From: Halorubrum aidingense JCM 13560
Lineage (GTDB): Archaea > Halobacteriota > Halobacteria > Halobacteriales > Haloferacaceae
Assembly: GCF_000336995.1 (NCBI RefSeq)
Contig: NZ_AOJI01000015.1
Coordinates: 1 to 39,413 of the forward strand
Direction: 5' to 3'
DNA: 39,413 nucleotides
Of this stretch, positions 14,816-23,755 are shown piece after piece. The translations under genes and the position numbers were made by a program. Numbering within the stretch: position 1 is the stretch's first letter; the number at the start of each line of letters is the position of its first letter. The notes under the pieces are model-generated. The model made no database searches and was not told the DNA's origin. It saw only the letters and a program-made list of their open reading frames with translations.

Positions 14816-16136
14816 GGGCGTCGCGGTCGACACCACGGGCGGCACTCTCGATCTCGACTGGGGGTTCTGGGACGCCCAACTCGACGCGATCACGGCGCTG
14901 GAGTCGGGTGCGTACGACGTCGTCAACTTCCGGGGTGGCTACGGCTCGGGAAAGACGATCCTCGGCTCGCGGTGGATCATGGAGAAGGCGACGGAGGTCG
15001 CCGGCTCAGACAACCTGATCATCGCACCCGACTCCAAGAAGGGCGGCCCGACGACGTACAAGGTCTTCTTCGAAGAGCTTCCGGGCGAGGACACCGTCCC
15101 CGACGAGGGTGGCGATCCCGAGAACTCGCCGTTCGTCGACGAGTACAATCGGAACGAGCGCCGAATCACATGGTTCAACGGCTCCGTGGTCCGCCTCGGG
15201 AGCGCCGACGTCTGGAACCGGTACGCCGGCGGGGAGTTCAACGCCATCTGGTGCGACGAGGTCGCTCACTACGAGCACACCGACATCTTCGACCTCAACC
15301 GGATGCTGCTCTCCCGGCAGCGCACCCGTGACGGACCGAACGTCACGCTCTGGACGTCGACGGGGAACGGGTACAACCAGTACTACGACTTCGTCGAGCG
15401 CCAGGTGACGCCAGACGATGACGACCTCCCGACGCGCCTCATAAACGTCGTCGCCGACTCGCGGAACAACCCGTTCCTCCCCGAGAAAGAGAAGCTGGTC
15501 CGGCAGTTCGAGGGAACGGAGAAGGAGGATCAGGGCCTCGCCGGCGGCTTCGCGGCCGCCGAGGGGCTCGTCTACTCGGCGTTCTCTCGGCCGACGCACG
15601 TCCGAAAGCGCGACGATGTCGAGATCCGGAGCAACTGGCGACTCTACGGGTACGACTACGGGTTCAAAGACCCGCGCGTCCTCCTCGAGATCGGCAAGAC
15701 GCCGGCGGACCAGTACGTCGTTCTCGATCTGTACTACGAGAGCCAGCAGCCCGTCGAACACCTTATCGATCCGAGTGACGGCTCGGGCTGGATGCTCCGC
15801 GAGGAGAAGCCCGCGGGTGAACTCTACTCCGACCACGAGCCCGAGCACATCCAGAAGTTCCGGAACGCCGGGTACGAGGCCTACGCCGCGACGAAGGACC
15901 TCGACGAGGGCATCGACGAGATGCGGAGCGTCCTCGACACCGACGTCGACGGTCGCCCCGGGCTCATCGTCCTCGAGGACTGCACGGAACTGATCAAGGA
16001 GTTCCAGAGCTACAAGGAGGACGATGTCGGGACGAGCCGGGCGACAGACCACGCCCTCGACGCACTCCGGTACGCCATCATGGGCGATCGGTACGTCGAG
16101 GAGGATGACGGCGCCGGCGGTTCGGGGACCTGGTGA
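14799..16136 (+). CDS. Terminase large subunit (DNA-packaging ATPase/nuclease)
   Basis: 445 aa. The ATPase half has Walker A GGYGSGKT at residues 46-53 and Walker B AIWCDE with D153/E154. The motor coupling region follows in TLWTSTGNGYN. The RNase H-like nuclease half begins at LYGYDYGFKDP, where D286 is the expected first metal ligand, and ends with ATDHALDALRYAI, where D417 is the last ligand. This enzyme cuts concatemeric DNA and pumps it into proheads through the portal encoded next. The ATG at 14799 overlaps the small subunit gene, and the stop overlaps the GTG alternative start of the portal. Confidence 0.92.
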   Translation: MSITTEGVAVDTTGGTLDLDWGFWDAQLDAITALESGAYDVVNFRGGYGSGKTILGSRWIMEKATEVAGSDNLIIAPDSKKGGPTTYKVFFEELPGEDTVPDEGGDPENSPFVDEYNRNERRITWFNGSVVRLGSADVWNRYAGGEFNAIWCDEVAHYEHTDIFDLNRMLLSRQRTRDGPNVTLWTSTGNGYNQYYDFVERQVTPDDDDLPTRLINVVADSRNNPFLPEKEKLVRQFEGTEKEDQGLAGGFAAAEGLVYSAFSRPTHVRKRDDVEIRSNWRLYGYDYGFKDPRVLLEIGKTPADQYVVLDLYYESQQPVEHLIDPSDGSGWMLREEKPAGELYSDHEPEHIQKFRNAGYEAYAATKDLDEGIDEMRSVLDTDVDGRPGLIVLEDCTELIKEFQSYKEDDVGTSRATDHALDALRYAIMGDRYVEEDDGAGGSGTW

Positions 16137-16141
16137 TCACC

Positions 16142-17725
16142 ATGACTGACACAGACGACACTGACGAGAGTATCGACGCTGGCGCCGGCGACGTCGACCG
16201 GACCACCGAGGCGACGGGCGACGCCCAGGCAGAGGCGCAGGCCAGAGAGGACGAGCTGCTCGCCGCGGCGCAAGTCGACATGGCGATGCGGCAGGTCCTC
16301 CAGGACCAGCTCGGCGCGAGCATCGACGCCGAGGGGATCAACGACTACTACGACATCTTCGACTGGGACCCGAACCCGACGGCGACGCACTACTACGCGA
16401 TGGCGCTGCGGAACCCGTACGCCTTCGCCGTCACGTTCCTCCCGCCGATGACGACGTGGCGCGACCCGCCGCGAATCGTCGACGACGTCGAGAACGAGGA
16501 CAGCCAGACCGACTTCGAGGAAGACGTCGAGACGCACGTCCGCGAGCACGACTTGTGGAGCTACGCCACGCGGGCGGACATGCTCGCCGGCATCGGGACG
16601 TTCGGCATCCTCGTCTTGGAGTTCGACGACGTCGACCAGAACGCGGTCGGCGACGGTGAGAAAAGCCAAGGCTTCGGCAGCGAGGTGGGCAACCCGCAGC
16701 AACTGCAGGGGCTCCGGCCGTACTCGCGTGAATCGATCGACAACGTCCGCCTCGGAGGCCCCGGGAGCGGTCGGTGGGGACAGCCGATCGAGTACCAGAT
16801 CGACCTGGGCGACGAGAACGACGAGGAGTTCGGGATCGAACAAGGCGGCCCGGACACGATGTGGGTGCACCACTCGCGCGTCATCCACATCCACTCCGAC
16901 CAGCTGCTCGACGACGAACTCCGCGGCATCCCGCGCCAGCAACCCGTGTACAACAACCTCGTCGACATCGAGAAGACGCTGGGGAGCGCCGGCACGCTCG
17001 CGTACCGCGCCAGCGCATGGGGCATCAACATCAACATCTCGAAGGACTACAAGCTGGATGAAGACGCCGGCGACAAGCTCCAAGAGCATCTCGCCCGGTG
17101 GCAGTCCGGCCTCGAGAACGTCCTCCGAACGCACGGCGCCGACGACGTCCAGAGTCTCGGCGGCGAGGACATCAACCCGCAGCCGGTGATCGACCCGAAC
17201 GTCGAGGCGATCTCCGCACAGACGGGGATCCCGCAGTCGGTGCTGAAGGGCAACGAGACAGGGGAGCGCTCCACGACGCAGGACCTCAAGGAGTGGTACG
17301 GGAAGATTGGGGAGCGCCGGCAGGAGTTCGTCACGCCGACGATCGTTCGCGCGCTGATCGACCGTCTCGTCGAGTACGGCATCGTCTCGGCGCCGTCGAA
17401 TGGGCCTGGTGCGTACTCGGTGGAGTGGACGCCGCTCCACGAGCTGAGCGAGAAGGACCAGGCCGACATCCAGCACACCCGAGCGCAGGCGCTCAACGAG
17501 TGGACCGGCGGGATGCCCGAGGCGATGCTCACTCGCCAGCAGCAGGCCGACTACATCGAGGACGGCATCCTTCCGAGCGAGTTCGATGAGGTGCCCGACG
17601 ACGTTGAGGCGCTCGAAGAGGCATCCGCCGCTGCCGACGGCGTTCGCGACGTCGAGGAGATGACCGCGGAGTACGGCGCCGGCGAGGAGGCCGTCGCCGA
17701 TGGGGGCGAGGTGGACGATGAGTAG
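16142..17725 (+). CDS. Portal protein (DUF1073-like)
   Basis: 527 aa following the large terminase. The middle part (ATHYYAMALRNPYAFAVTFLPPMTTWRDPP, WSYATRADMLAGIGTFGILVLEFDD, WVHHSRVIHIHSDQLLDDELRGIPRQQPVYNNLVDIEKTLGS) and GIPQSVLKGNETGERSTTQDLKEWYGKI fit the DUF1073/Mu gp29-type portal family. This is the dodecameric ring at one capsid vertex through which DNA passes. The first 40 residues and last 50 are strongly acidic and likely flexible. GTG 16133, which overlaps the terminase stop, is an alternative start adding three residues. Confidence 0.87.
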   Translation: MTDTDDTDESIDAGAGDVDRTTEATGDAQAEAQAREDELLAAAQVDMAMRQVLQDQLGASIDAEGINDYYDIFDWDPNPTATHYYAMALRNPYAFAVTFLPPMTTWRDPPRIVDDVENEDSQTDFEEDVETHVREHDLWSYATRADMLAGIGTFGILVLEFDDVDQNAVGDGEKSQGFGSEVGNPQQLQGLRPYSRESIDNVRLGGPGSGRWGQPIEYQIDLGDENDEEFGIEQGGPDTMWVHHSRVIHIHSDQLLDDELRGIPRQQPVYNNLVDIEKTLGSAGTLAYRASAWGININISKDYKLDEDAGDKLQEHLARWQSGLENVLRTHGADDVQSLGGEDINPQPVIDPNVEAISAQTGIPQSVLKGNETGERSTTQDLKEWYGKIGERRQEFVTPTIVRALIDRLVEYGIVSAPSNGPGAYSVEWTPLHELSEKDQADIQHTRAQALNEWTGGMPEAMLTRQQQADYIEDGILPSEFDEVPDDVEALEEASAAADGVRDVEEMTAEYGAGEEAVADGGEVDDE

Positions 17726-18581
17726 CACCCACGCCCACAACCACACCCACCAGCTGACGGCCGCGGAGTACGCCCTCGACGAGCCGGGCCGTGTCGACCC
17801 GACGTCGACGACGTCGATCCAGCGCTCGCTCGCCCGGTTCCTCCGCGGTCGGATCGGGCACCTCAACGCGGACGTCCGCCAGCTGCTCGTCGAGGAGGAT
17901 GCGCTCGGGCTCGGCGACGGCGTCGGCGGGCGATGGGCCGACCTCTCCGCGGCGGAGACGGCACGGCGCTTCGACGACTGGATCCAGCAGGCGATCCGGG
18001 TGGAGGTCCTCGACCCGATCGAGGTGCGGCAGGTCCGCGATTGGTTCGAGCGAGCGAGCCGACAGGCGCTCCGCACGGCCAACGGCGAGCTTCGGTCGTT
18101 CGACGTCGACCCGGATCCCGTCGACGACGTCATCCAGCAGGACGCCGTCCAGGAACAGATTGACCTGCAGCAGGAAGACACCCGACAGCGCGTCGAGTCG
18201 TGGATGGACGACTACGCGACCGACACGCGCTCGCTCGTGACCGCCGGCGTCGGCGGCGAGATCTCGAGGTCGCAACTGATGCGCGACATCTCCGAGCGGG
18301 CGCAGGTGTACAAGTCGCACGTGACGTCGACGGCGAGCGGCCGTGTCGTCAACCAGTACAACACGACGAAGCTCACCGCATACGACCGAGTCGACACCGA
18401 GATCGAACTTGACGTCGAAGCCGAGTTCGAAACGGCCGGCGACGACAGAGTGTGTGAACTCTGCCGGAGTCTCGCAGGCACCTACTCCTTAGAGGAGGCC
18501 CAGAACCTCACCATCCCCGATGACACTCACAACCTGTGTCGGTGTCAGTGGGTGGTGACCGACGTCCGGCAGATGTTCTAG
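17718..18581 (+). CDS. Head morphogenesis protein (SPP1 gp7 / Mu gpF-like)
   Basis: 287 aa. The N-terminal two thirds is helical. The C-terminal module contains YKSHVTSTASGRVVNQYNTTKLTAYDRV followed by CELCRSLAGTYSLEEAQNLTIPDDTHNLCRCQWV, the Cys/His motif (CxxC...H-x3-C-x-C) characteristic of the gpF/gp7 minor head family. These proteins sit inside the head near the portal and enter with the DNA. The short His-rich start (HAHNHTHQ) is notable. It overlaps the end of the portal gene by 8 nt. Confidence 0.85.
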   Translation: MSSTHAHNHTHQLTAAEYALDEPGRVDPTSTTSIQRSLARFLRGRIGHLNADVRQLLVEEDALGLGDGVGGRWADLSAAETARRFDDWIQQAIRVEVLDPIEVRQVRDWFERASRQALRTANGELRSFDVDPDPVDDVIQQDAVQEQIDLQQEDTRQRVESWMDDYATDTRSLVTAGVGGEISRSQLMRDISERAQVYKSHVTSTASGRVVNQYNTTKLTAYDRVDTEIELDVEAEFETAGDDRVCELCRSLAGTYSLEEAQNLTIPDDTHNLCRCQWVVTDVRQMF

Positions 18582-18668
18582 CAGCGCTGCCAGGCCGATG
18601 ACCCCCGTGTGAATCCACGCAAGCGCGTGAGGGGCGAGGACCTGGGCGACTGACCTCTTCAACATGAC

Positions 18669-20180
18669 ATGAACAACCACAACCAAGACCTGCGGGTGTC
18701 GGCGCGGTCGTGCCGACTCACTGCAGCTGCAGACAGCGACGAGGACGGCCCGCCGTGGCGCTTCGGCGGGATCGCCGTCGCCGCCGGCGACATCCTCCAC
18801 AACCAACTCGGCGAGCGCGTTCTGTTCACCGCGGACGAGCTCAAGGCCGCCGCCGAGTTGCAGGCTGGCGAACCGCTCACGAAGGACCACCCTGAGGACG
18901 AGCAGGGGCGGCCGAAGTACCCGCCGGACGTCGACGAGACGTTCGGGAAGGTCGACAAGGCCGGCTGGGTCGACGACCACGAGGGCGTCGGCTACGAGGC
19001 GATCACTCACGACGAGACGATCGCCTCCGGCGTGCAAGCGGGGAGCTACGAGGTGTCCGTGCATCCGTTCTTCAACACCGAGCCGTATGACGGTCCGGAG
19101 GCAGACCTGAAGGCCGTCGACATCATGTTCGGCGACCTCTCGGTCGTCTCGAAGGGTGACTCGCCCAGCAACACGGCGCAGTGGGGGCCGAACCAGGCGC
19201 TCGCGAACTGGACGGCGACCGCAGACATTGGTTCGGAGCTCACCGCCGCAGCCGACGCCGACGAGGATGCCGACACCCGGTCGCTCGTCACGCGGCTAGC
19301 CGAGCGACTCGGGATACTCGACTCGCAGGACCGCCGCGGTGGCGTCTTTCTCCCCGACCAGACGACTGACGGTGAGTCGGTCGGCATCGCTGACGCGAGC
19401 TTCGAGGACGCGCCGTGGCTGATCAGCATCCATGCGCCGGGTGAGGAGTACGCCGACGTCGGCGACGGTCTCGGTCCCGAGCTTGGGATGAGCGAGCCCT
19501 ACGAGCCCGGGGAGTACCCGACTGAGTCTCGGATCAGCCTCGACGAGCCGGTCGAGGAGGACGAGACGCTGTTCGCACTCTTGCGGTATCATGCGGACGG
19601 TGAGGTCTCCGAGCCGATCCCCCGGAGCGATGGCGGGCACTACCTCGACTCCGCGTTCGTCGCCGTCGCCCCGGACGGCGTGATGGACGATACGAGCGAG
19701 GCGACGGCAGGCGCATCGAGTGACGACGAACCGGCGGAACCCGGCAGCGGCGCGGACACTGACACAGACATGGGAGACAACGACGACACGAACGACGGAT
19801 CGGACGGCCCTGACGGCGGCGACGCCGGTGGGGACGACACTACTACGCTCGCCAACATGACCGTCGACGAGCTCGGCGACGCGCTTCGTGACCAGGGCTT
19901 CGTCACTGAAGACGACGCCGGCGACCTGGTCGACCAGGCGAGCGCCCAGGCCGAGAAGGAGGAGAAGGTCGACGAGATCGTCGCGAAGAGCGACGACTAC
20001 GACGAGGAGGACCGCGAGGACCTCATGGCGTCGGCTGACCCGCTGATCGACAAGGAGCACAAGCGCGTCCGCGGAGAGACCGCAGCGAGGATGCCGGGTC
20101 ACGCCGGCGCCGCTGCGTCGCTGACCACGAACGCTGAGTCGGCCGTCGACGAGTACGGCACCGGCGTCAAGGAGGACTAA
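18669..20180 (+). CDS. Putative prohead protease/scaffold with DUF7282-like insert
   Basis: 503 aa in the slot between head protein and capsid. Residues 30-150 (FGGIAVAAGDILHNQ, FTADELKAAAELQAGEPLTKDHP, then SYEVSVHPFF) resemble the DUF2213-type prohead protease, with H74 and S130 as candidate catalytic residues. Residues about 225-336 (DQTTDGESVGIADASFEDAPWLISIHAP to DSAFVAVAP) look like the DUF7282 beta domain common in haloarchaeal surface proteins. The last 165 residues are an acidic, helical Asp/Glu/Gly-rich stretch typical of scaffolds. This would be a protease-scaffold fusion with an extra domain. It begins after an 87-bp gap with no evident promoter. Confidence 0.7.
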   Translation: MNNHNQDLRVSARSCRLTAAADSDEDGPPWRFGGIAVAAGDILHNQLGERVLFTADELKAAAELQAGEPLTKDHPEDEQGRPKYPPDVDETFGKVDKAGWVDDHEGVGYEAITHDETIASGVQAGSYEVSVHPFFNTEPYDGPEADLKAVDIMFGDLSVVSKGDSPSNTAQWGPNQALANWTATADIGSELTAAADADEDADTRSLVTRLAERLGILDSQDRRGGVFLPDQTTDGESVGIADASFEDAPWLISIHAPGEEYADVGDGLGPELGMSEPYEPGEYPTESRISLDEPVEEDETLFALLRYHADGEVSEPIPRSDGGHYLDSAFVAVAPDGVMDDTSEATAGASSDDEPAEPGSGADTDTDMGDNDDTNDGSDGPDGGDAGGDDTTTLANMTVDELGDALRDQGFVTEDDAGDLVDQASAQAEKEEKVDEIVAKSDDYDEEDREDLMASADPLIDKEHKRVRGETAARMPGHAGAAASLTTNAESAVDEYGTGVKED

Positions 20181-20183
20181 CCG

Positions 20184-20669
20184 ATGATCGCAGCACACCA
20201 AAGCATTCTCGCACAGGTGCACAACGAGAACAGCTACCTCGAGGGCGAGGCCGACTCGGCGCTCGACCCCGGCACGGGCGCGGTCGCCTACAAGGACGCC
20301 GACGGCAACTGGCACATCCGACAGGCCACCGCCGATGAGGACACCAAGCGGATCGTCCGTGAGCAGCGGAACCCGCCCCGCGGCGGGATGACCGTCACGG
20401 ACACCGGCGACAGCCCGATCGATGACGGCTACAACGCCGGTGACAACGTCGAGACGGTCGGCTTCCACCGCTACGACCGGGCGCGGCTCCGCGTGTCGCC
20501 GAACGCGACCGCAGACCCGACCGACACGCCGGTCGGCTTCGACGCAGATGGACTGATCACTGACGACATCGACGGCGCCGGGGCCACCCCGGCCGCGCCG
20601 GTCGGGCGTGGCATCGAGCTGATCGAGCGGGCGACTGAGGACGACCTTCTGGTCGTGGAGTTCTACTGA
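20184..20669 (+). CDS. Putative capsid decoration/stabilisation protein
   Basis: 161 aa immediately before the major capsid gene, the usual position of a decoration (cement) protein. The product is soluble and beta-rich: ALDPGTGAVAYKDADGNWHIRQATADE, then VETVGFHRYDRARLRVSPNA and a PAAPVGRGIELIERATEDDLLVVEFY end, which resembles the bacterial DUF2190-like capsid cement pattern. There are no catalytic motifs. The assignment depends mainly on gene order. Confidence 0.6.
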   Translation: MIAAHQSILAQVHNENSYLEGEADSALDPGTGAVAYKDADGNWHIRQATADEDTKRIVREQRNPPRGGMTVTDTGDSPIDDGYNAGDNVETVGFHRYDRARLRVSPNATADPTDTPVGFDADGLITDDIDGAGATPAAPVGRGIELIERATEDDLLVVEFY

Positions 20670-20671
20670 AC

Positions 20672-21838
20672 ATGAGCACGCAGAACGTTTCGAGCCCCTC
20701 CGTTTCGGGGCCCAAGGAGTTCGAGTCGAACATCCCGCTGACCGCACAGGCCGCGCTCTACAACCCGCGGCCGGACGTCCGAGAGCAGGCGCTCGCGCAG
20801 CTGCGCGCGGAGTCTGCGTTCGATCCGGACATGTGGCAGCAGCTCGACGAGGCGACCGGCGTTACGTCGACTGACAAGAAGAGCCAGCTGCAGGAACTGA
20901 CCGCGGACTCGACGCTCGTCGTCGACTCGTGGGAGCAGATCACCGACATGGTGCTCGACAGCCAGTTCGTCGAGTCCACGATCGTCGACCAGCTCATCGC
21001 CGCCGGCTTCGGCGTTTCTTCGAGCCTGTCGCGGTACGCCTACTTCAACCCGATGAGCAACACCCGGCTCGAAGCCGAGACGGGGATGAACATGCGGACG
21101 CAGTCCGAACAGCAGATGACCGGCCTCGGACTGGACGGCGTCCCGCTCCCGCTGCACCAGGTCGAGTACCAGATCGACGCCCGGGAGTACCAGAACGCGC
21201 AGGCGTTCGGTGAGGACTTCGACGACTCCGTCGGAACTGAAGCCCGACGAGCGCTCAACCGCTCGGAGGCGAACATGCTCTGGGACGGCTGGGGCGGCGA
21301 CATCGAGACGCAGCGTGGGCTCGTCTCGGTGGCCGGGCTCGACAGCGACATCGATCAGATCCTCCAGGCGTCCGGATCCGGCGGCTGGGTCGCCGATCCG
21401 AACAACATCCTGGAGGACTTCGACGAGCTCCACGACACGGTCGAGAACCAGACCGACGTCGTCGACAAGGACGACGTCCCGCTCGTCTCCGAGGTGGGTG
21501 GTTGGGTGCTCGTTCCGCGCGCGATGTGGGGCGAGTACTCCCGTGAGGACTACGAGACCAGCGCGACCGACGAGCCGGTCGCCGAGCGGATCGACCGGAA
21601 GTACGACTACCTGAACGTCGTGCCGGCGCCGCGCTTGGACTCGGACAGCCTGATCCTGATGCTGAACGACCCGCGGTACTTCCAGATCGTCAACGCGCAG
21701 GGCGTGACGAACACTACGTGGGAGTCCGACGGCGGCGCCGCGCTCAACGCTCGGCTGCTCTCCAGCCGGACGCCGTTCGTGCGCCAGCAGCCGGACGGGA
21801 TCTCGGGAATCGCCCGGATGACGGGGATCGACGCCTGA
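20672..21838 (+). CDS. Major capsid protein (HK97 fold, inferred)
   Basis: 388 aa, starting 2 nt after the decoration gene. The N-terminal ~60 residues are Gln/Ala/Asp-rich and could act as a delta-domain-like arm. The body (LVVDSWEQITDMVLDSQFVESTIVDQLIAAGFGVS, REYQNAQAFGEDFDDSVGTEARRALNRSEANMLWDGWGGDIETQRGLVSVAG) matches the encapsulin/HK97 plan of spine helix and A-domain. The acidic surface and the near-absence of cysteine fit a halophilic capsid. It would form the icosahedral shell assembled on the preceding scaffold. Confidence 0.85.
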   Translation: MSTQNVSSPSVSGPKEFESNIPLTAQAALYNPRPDVREQALAQLRAESAFDPDMWQQLDEATGVTSTDKKSQLQELTADSTLVVDSWEQITDMVLDSQFVESTIVDQLIAAGFGVSSSLSRYAYFNPMSNTRLEAETGMNMRTQSEQQMTGLGLDGVPLPLHQVEYQIDAREYQNAQAFGEDFDDSVGTEARRALNRSEANMLWDGWGGDIETQRGLVSVAGLDSDIDQILQASGSGGWVADPNNILEDFDELHDTVENQTDVVDKDDVPLVSEVGGWVLVPRAMWGEYSREDYETSATDEPVAERIDRKYDYLNVVPAPRLDSDSLILMLNDPRYFQIVNAQGVTNTTWESDGGAALNARLLSSRTPFVRQQPDGISGIARMTGIDA

Positions 21839-21843
21839 ACACC

Positions 21844-22011
21844 ATGACTGCAAGTCATGACTTCGGCGAACTCGAACGTGCGGTCTCGCTTCTCAAATCT
21901 GGCGGCTACGAGGTGCTTCGAGATGCCCGCCTGCATGAGGAAACAGTGTCTGGTGAGACACAGGCCGTTGCAGATCTGAAGGTGGTTCTCCCGGAGGACA
22001 ACGATGAGTGA
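21844..22011 (+). CDS. 55-aa hypothetical protein
   Basis: Small acidic protein (MTASHDFGELERAVSLLKSGGYEV...LKVVLPEDNDE) starting 5 nt after the capsid stop and overlapping the next gene by 8 nt. It has one helix and one strand pair in prediction by eye. Being wedged between capsid and connector genes, it may be a small head component. No family recognised. Confidence 0.65.
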   Translation: MTASHDFGELERAVSLLKSGGYEVLRDARLHEETVSGETQAVADLKVVLPEDNDE

Positions 22012-22375
22012 CGACACTATCCGCGTTCGCGTTGACCGTGGCGACTACCGTCACGAGCGCGAGCACTACACCCGCGGCGACGAGATCGACGTCGACCCGA
22101 AGGTGCTTGAAAAGCACCCGAACTCGCTCACTCGCGTTGAGGAGCTCGACGAGTCTGCGGACGACAGTGGCACGGACGCCACCGACGACAGCGACGACGA
22201 GATCGTGGTCGATCCCGATCCGTCGGAGCTGACCGTCCACGAACTCCGCGATCGGATCGCCGACGTCGACGACGCCGACCTCCTGGGCGCGATCAAGGAC
22301 GCCGAAGAGGAGGGCAAGAACCGGGAGACGGCCACCGACGCCCTCGACGAGCGGATCGCGGAGCTGGAGGGCTAG
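22004..22375 (+). CDS. Head-associated hypothetical protein with acidic linker
   Basis: 123 aa. The N-terminal domain (TIRVRVDRGDYRHEREHYTRGDEIDVDPKVLEKHPNSLTRVEE) is a short beta domain of a kind found next to capsid genes. A DDSGTDATDDSDDE linker follows, then a helical C-terminal part (LTVHELRDRIADVDDADLLGAIKDAEEEGKNRETATDALDERIAELE) like the small LEM/SAP-style bundle found at the ends of haloviral head proteins. It probably has a connector or head-stabilising role, by position. Confidence 0.65.
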   Translation: MSDDTIRVRVDRGDYRHEREHYTRGDEIDVDPKVLEKHPNSLTRVEELDESADDSGTDATDDSDDEIVVDPDPSELTVHELRDRIADVDDADLLGAIKDAEEEGKNRETATDALDERIAELEG

Positions 22376-22378
22376 GCC

Positions 22379-22789
22379 ATGCCCGACTACCGGAGCAGCG
22401 TCGACGACGTTCGCGCCGAACTGGAGCGGACGGACTTCCCGACCGCTCAACTGGCGGACGGGCAGATCGAGACGGTCGGGCTTGACCCGGCGCACCTCGT
22501 CGTCACCGAAGACCTCGCTGACACGGACCAGTCTGACGACCGCCTCGCGCTGATCGAGCGGTACCTCGCCGGGCACAACATCCTCGCGTCCGGGATCGAT
22601 GACCTCCGACAGACGACGTCGGAGCAGACCGACCGCGAGCGGAAGTCCTACGCCGGCGAGTTCGGCGAAGCGATGCGGTCGACGACGCTCGGTCAGAAGG
22701 CCATCTCGATGGACCAGTCCGGGACGCTCGCCGATGCGGCGAAGCCGACGGCGTCGATCACTGTCCCGGACACGTCTGGAGGACACTGA
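22379..22789 (+). CDS. Putative head-tail connector (adaptor) protein
   Basis: 136 aa, helical. The segment DRLALIERYLAGHNILASG, followed by a basic/serine stretch ERKSYAGEFGEAMRSTTLGQKAISMDQSGTLAD, matches the layout of SPP1 gp15/HK97 gp6-type and DUF4054 adaptors: helices that cover a column of residues, then a loop and C-terminal arm. It would attach below the portal ring. It sits in the standard position between capsid and head-closure genes. Confidence 0.7.
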   Translation: MPDYRSSVDDVRAELERTDFPTAQLADGQIETVGLDPAHLVVTEDLADTDQSDDRLALIERYLAGHNILASGIDDLRQTTSEQTDRERKSYAGEFGEAMRSTTLGQKAISMDQSGTLADAAKPTASITVPDTSGGH

Positions 22790-22791
22790 GC

Positions 22792-23091
22792 ATGGCGGAC
22801 CGGCCCAGCATCTACCGCGTGACGCGGACGTGTCGCTACGGTGGCGGCGAACTCCGTGGCGCCGGTAAGCTCTGGATCGACCCGCCGACCGGCGCCGTCG
22901 ACCGGCTCGACCGACACCTGGAGCGCCTCGACGAGGACGGACGCCTCCCGCGTGATGAGCTCGGGACGATGCCGTACACGACGCTCCAGCAACTCGCTGC
23001 TGCTGGTGACGTCGACGACGTCAACGGAAACAGCGACGGCGAGGCGATCGTCGACGCCTACGCGCTCACCGAGGAGGGTGACGATGAGTAA
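22792..23091 (+). CDS. Hypothetical protein of the connector region
   Basis: 99 aa with MADRPSIYRVTRTCRYGGGELRGAGKLWIDPPTGAVDRLDRHLERLDEDGRLPRDELGTMPYTTLQQLAAAG. The C-terminal half is acidic and likely flexible. It starts 2 nt after the connector gene and overlaps the next gene's ATG at 23084. No recognised domain. Confidence 0.65.
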   Translation: MADRPSIYRVTRTCRYGGGELRGAGKLWIDPPTGAVDRLDRHLERLDEDGRLPRDELGTMPYTTLQQLAAAGDVDDVNGNSDGEAIVDAYALTEEGDDE

Positions 23092-23323
23092 CGCAGTTCT
23101 CGTCGCACTCCTGCTTACGGGGTTCGTGAGTGGGTTCGTGCTGGGGTACACTCGCCGGAGCTCTCAGTCTACCCGTGGCCGTGTCGCGGACACGCCGGAT
23201 ACTGATCCTCGTGGTCGCGATCTGGGGGGAGACGGCGGGTACGGCTTCATCCGGCCGTCAGCGGACGACTCTCCCGATGTGCGCGTTGAACACGTCTGCG
23301 GTGGCAAAGCCGAGGAGGACTGA
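23084..23323 (+). CDS. Small protein with one N-terminal membrane segment
   Basis: 79 aa from ATG 23084, overlapping the previous stop. Residues 4-22 (AVLVALLLTGFVSGFVLGY) are a single hydrophobic helix, then RRSSQSTRGR gives a positive, inside-oriented flank, and the rest is polar and Gly/Asp-rich. A membrane protein inside the connector cluster is unusual; it could be a small spanin- or superinfection-type product, but nothing shows that directly. Confidence 0.65.
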   Translation: MSNAVLVALLLTGFVSGFVLGYTRRSSQSTRGRVADTPDTDPRGRDLGGDGGYGFIRPSADDSPDVRVEHVCGGKAEED

Positions 23324-23326
23324 CTC

Positions 23327-23755
23327 ATGCGCGGCACACTCACTCATCTCGTCACGGTCGAGCACTACCAGGAGACTGGCGAGACCGTCGACGACGGCGC
23401 CGGCGGAACGATCCCGGTCGAGGAGTGGGTCGCGGTCGTCGACGGCGTCCCCGGGCGGTTCGAGCCGGCCGGGCAGGGGTACGTCCGTGAGGACCAGGGC
23501 GGTCGCGTCTACTCCACACCGCGTGTCTACCTACCAGCGCGTTCTGCCGGCGAGATGGTCGACACCTCAGATGACGGCGAGCCCGCCGACTACGAGTACG
23601 ACGTCGCCGTCGACGAAGGCGATGACTGGCGGCTCACGATCGCCGGGATCGCCGGGGCGTTCTCCGTGACTGACGTCGACGTCCACTACGACGGGCCGGA
23701 GCGCCCGAGCCACGTCGTCATCGAGGTCGAAAGGATCGACTCGGAGGACAGCTGA
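23327..23755 (+). CDS. Head closure / head-tail joining protein
   Basis: 142 aa beta-rich protein. MRGTLTHLVTVEHYQETGETVDDGAGGTIPVEEWVAVVDGVPGRFEP is the standard opening of the SPP1 gp16-like head-tail joining family (Phage_H_T_join). In these the first strand lays out the target of each protomer and the loop plugs the connector channel. The ending WRLTIAGIAGAFSVTDVDVHYDGPERPSHVVIEVERI also fits. It overlaps the next gene by one nucleotide (TGATG). Confidence 0.8.
   Translation: MRGTLTHLVTVEHYQETGETVDDGAGGTIPVEEWVAVVDGVPGRFEPAGQGYVREDQGGRVYSTPRVYLPARSAGEMVDTSDDGEPADYEYDVAVDEGDDWRLTIAGIAGAFSVTDVDVHYDGPERPSHVVIEVERIDSEDS

Noticed and set aside
15006..18181. Long minus-strand frames opposite terminase and portal
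   Set aside because: They mirror well-supported plus-strand genes and contain no motifs.
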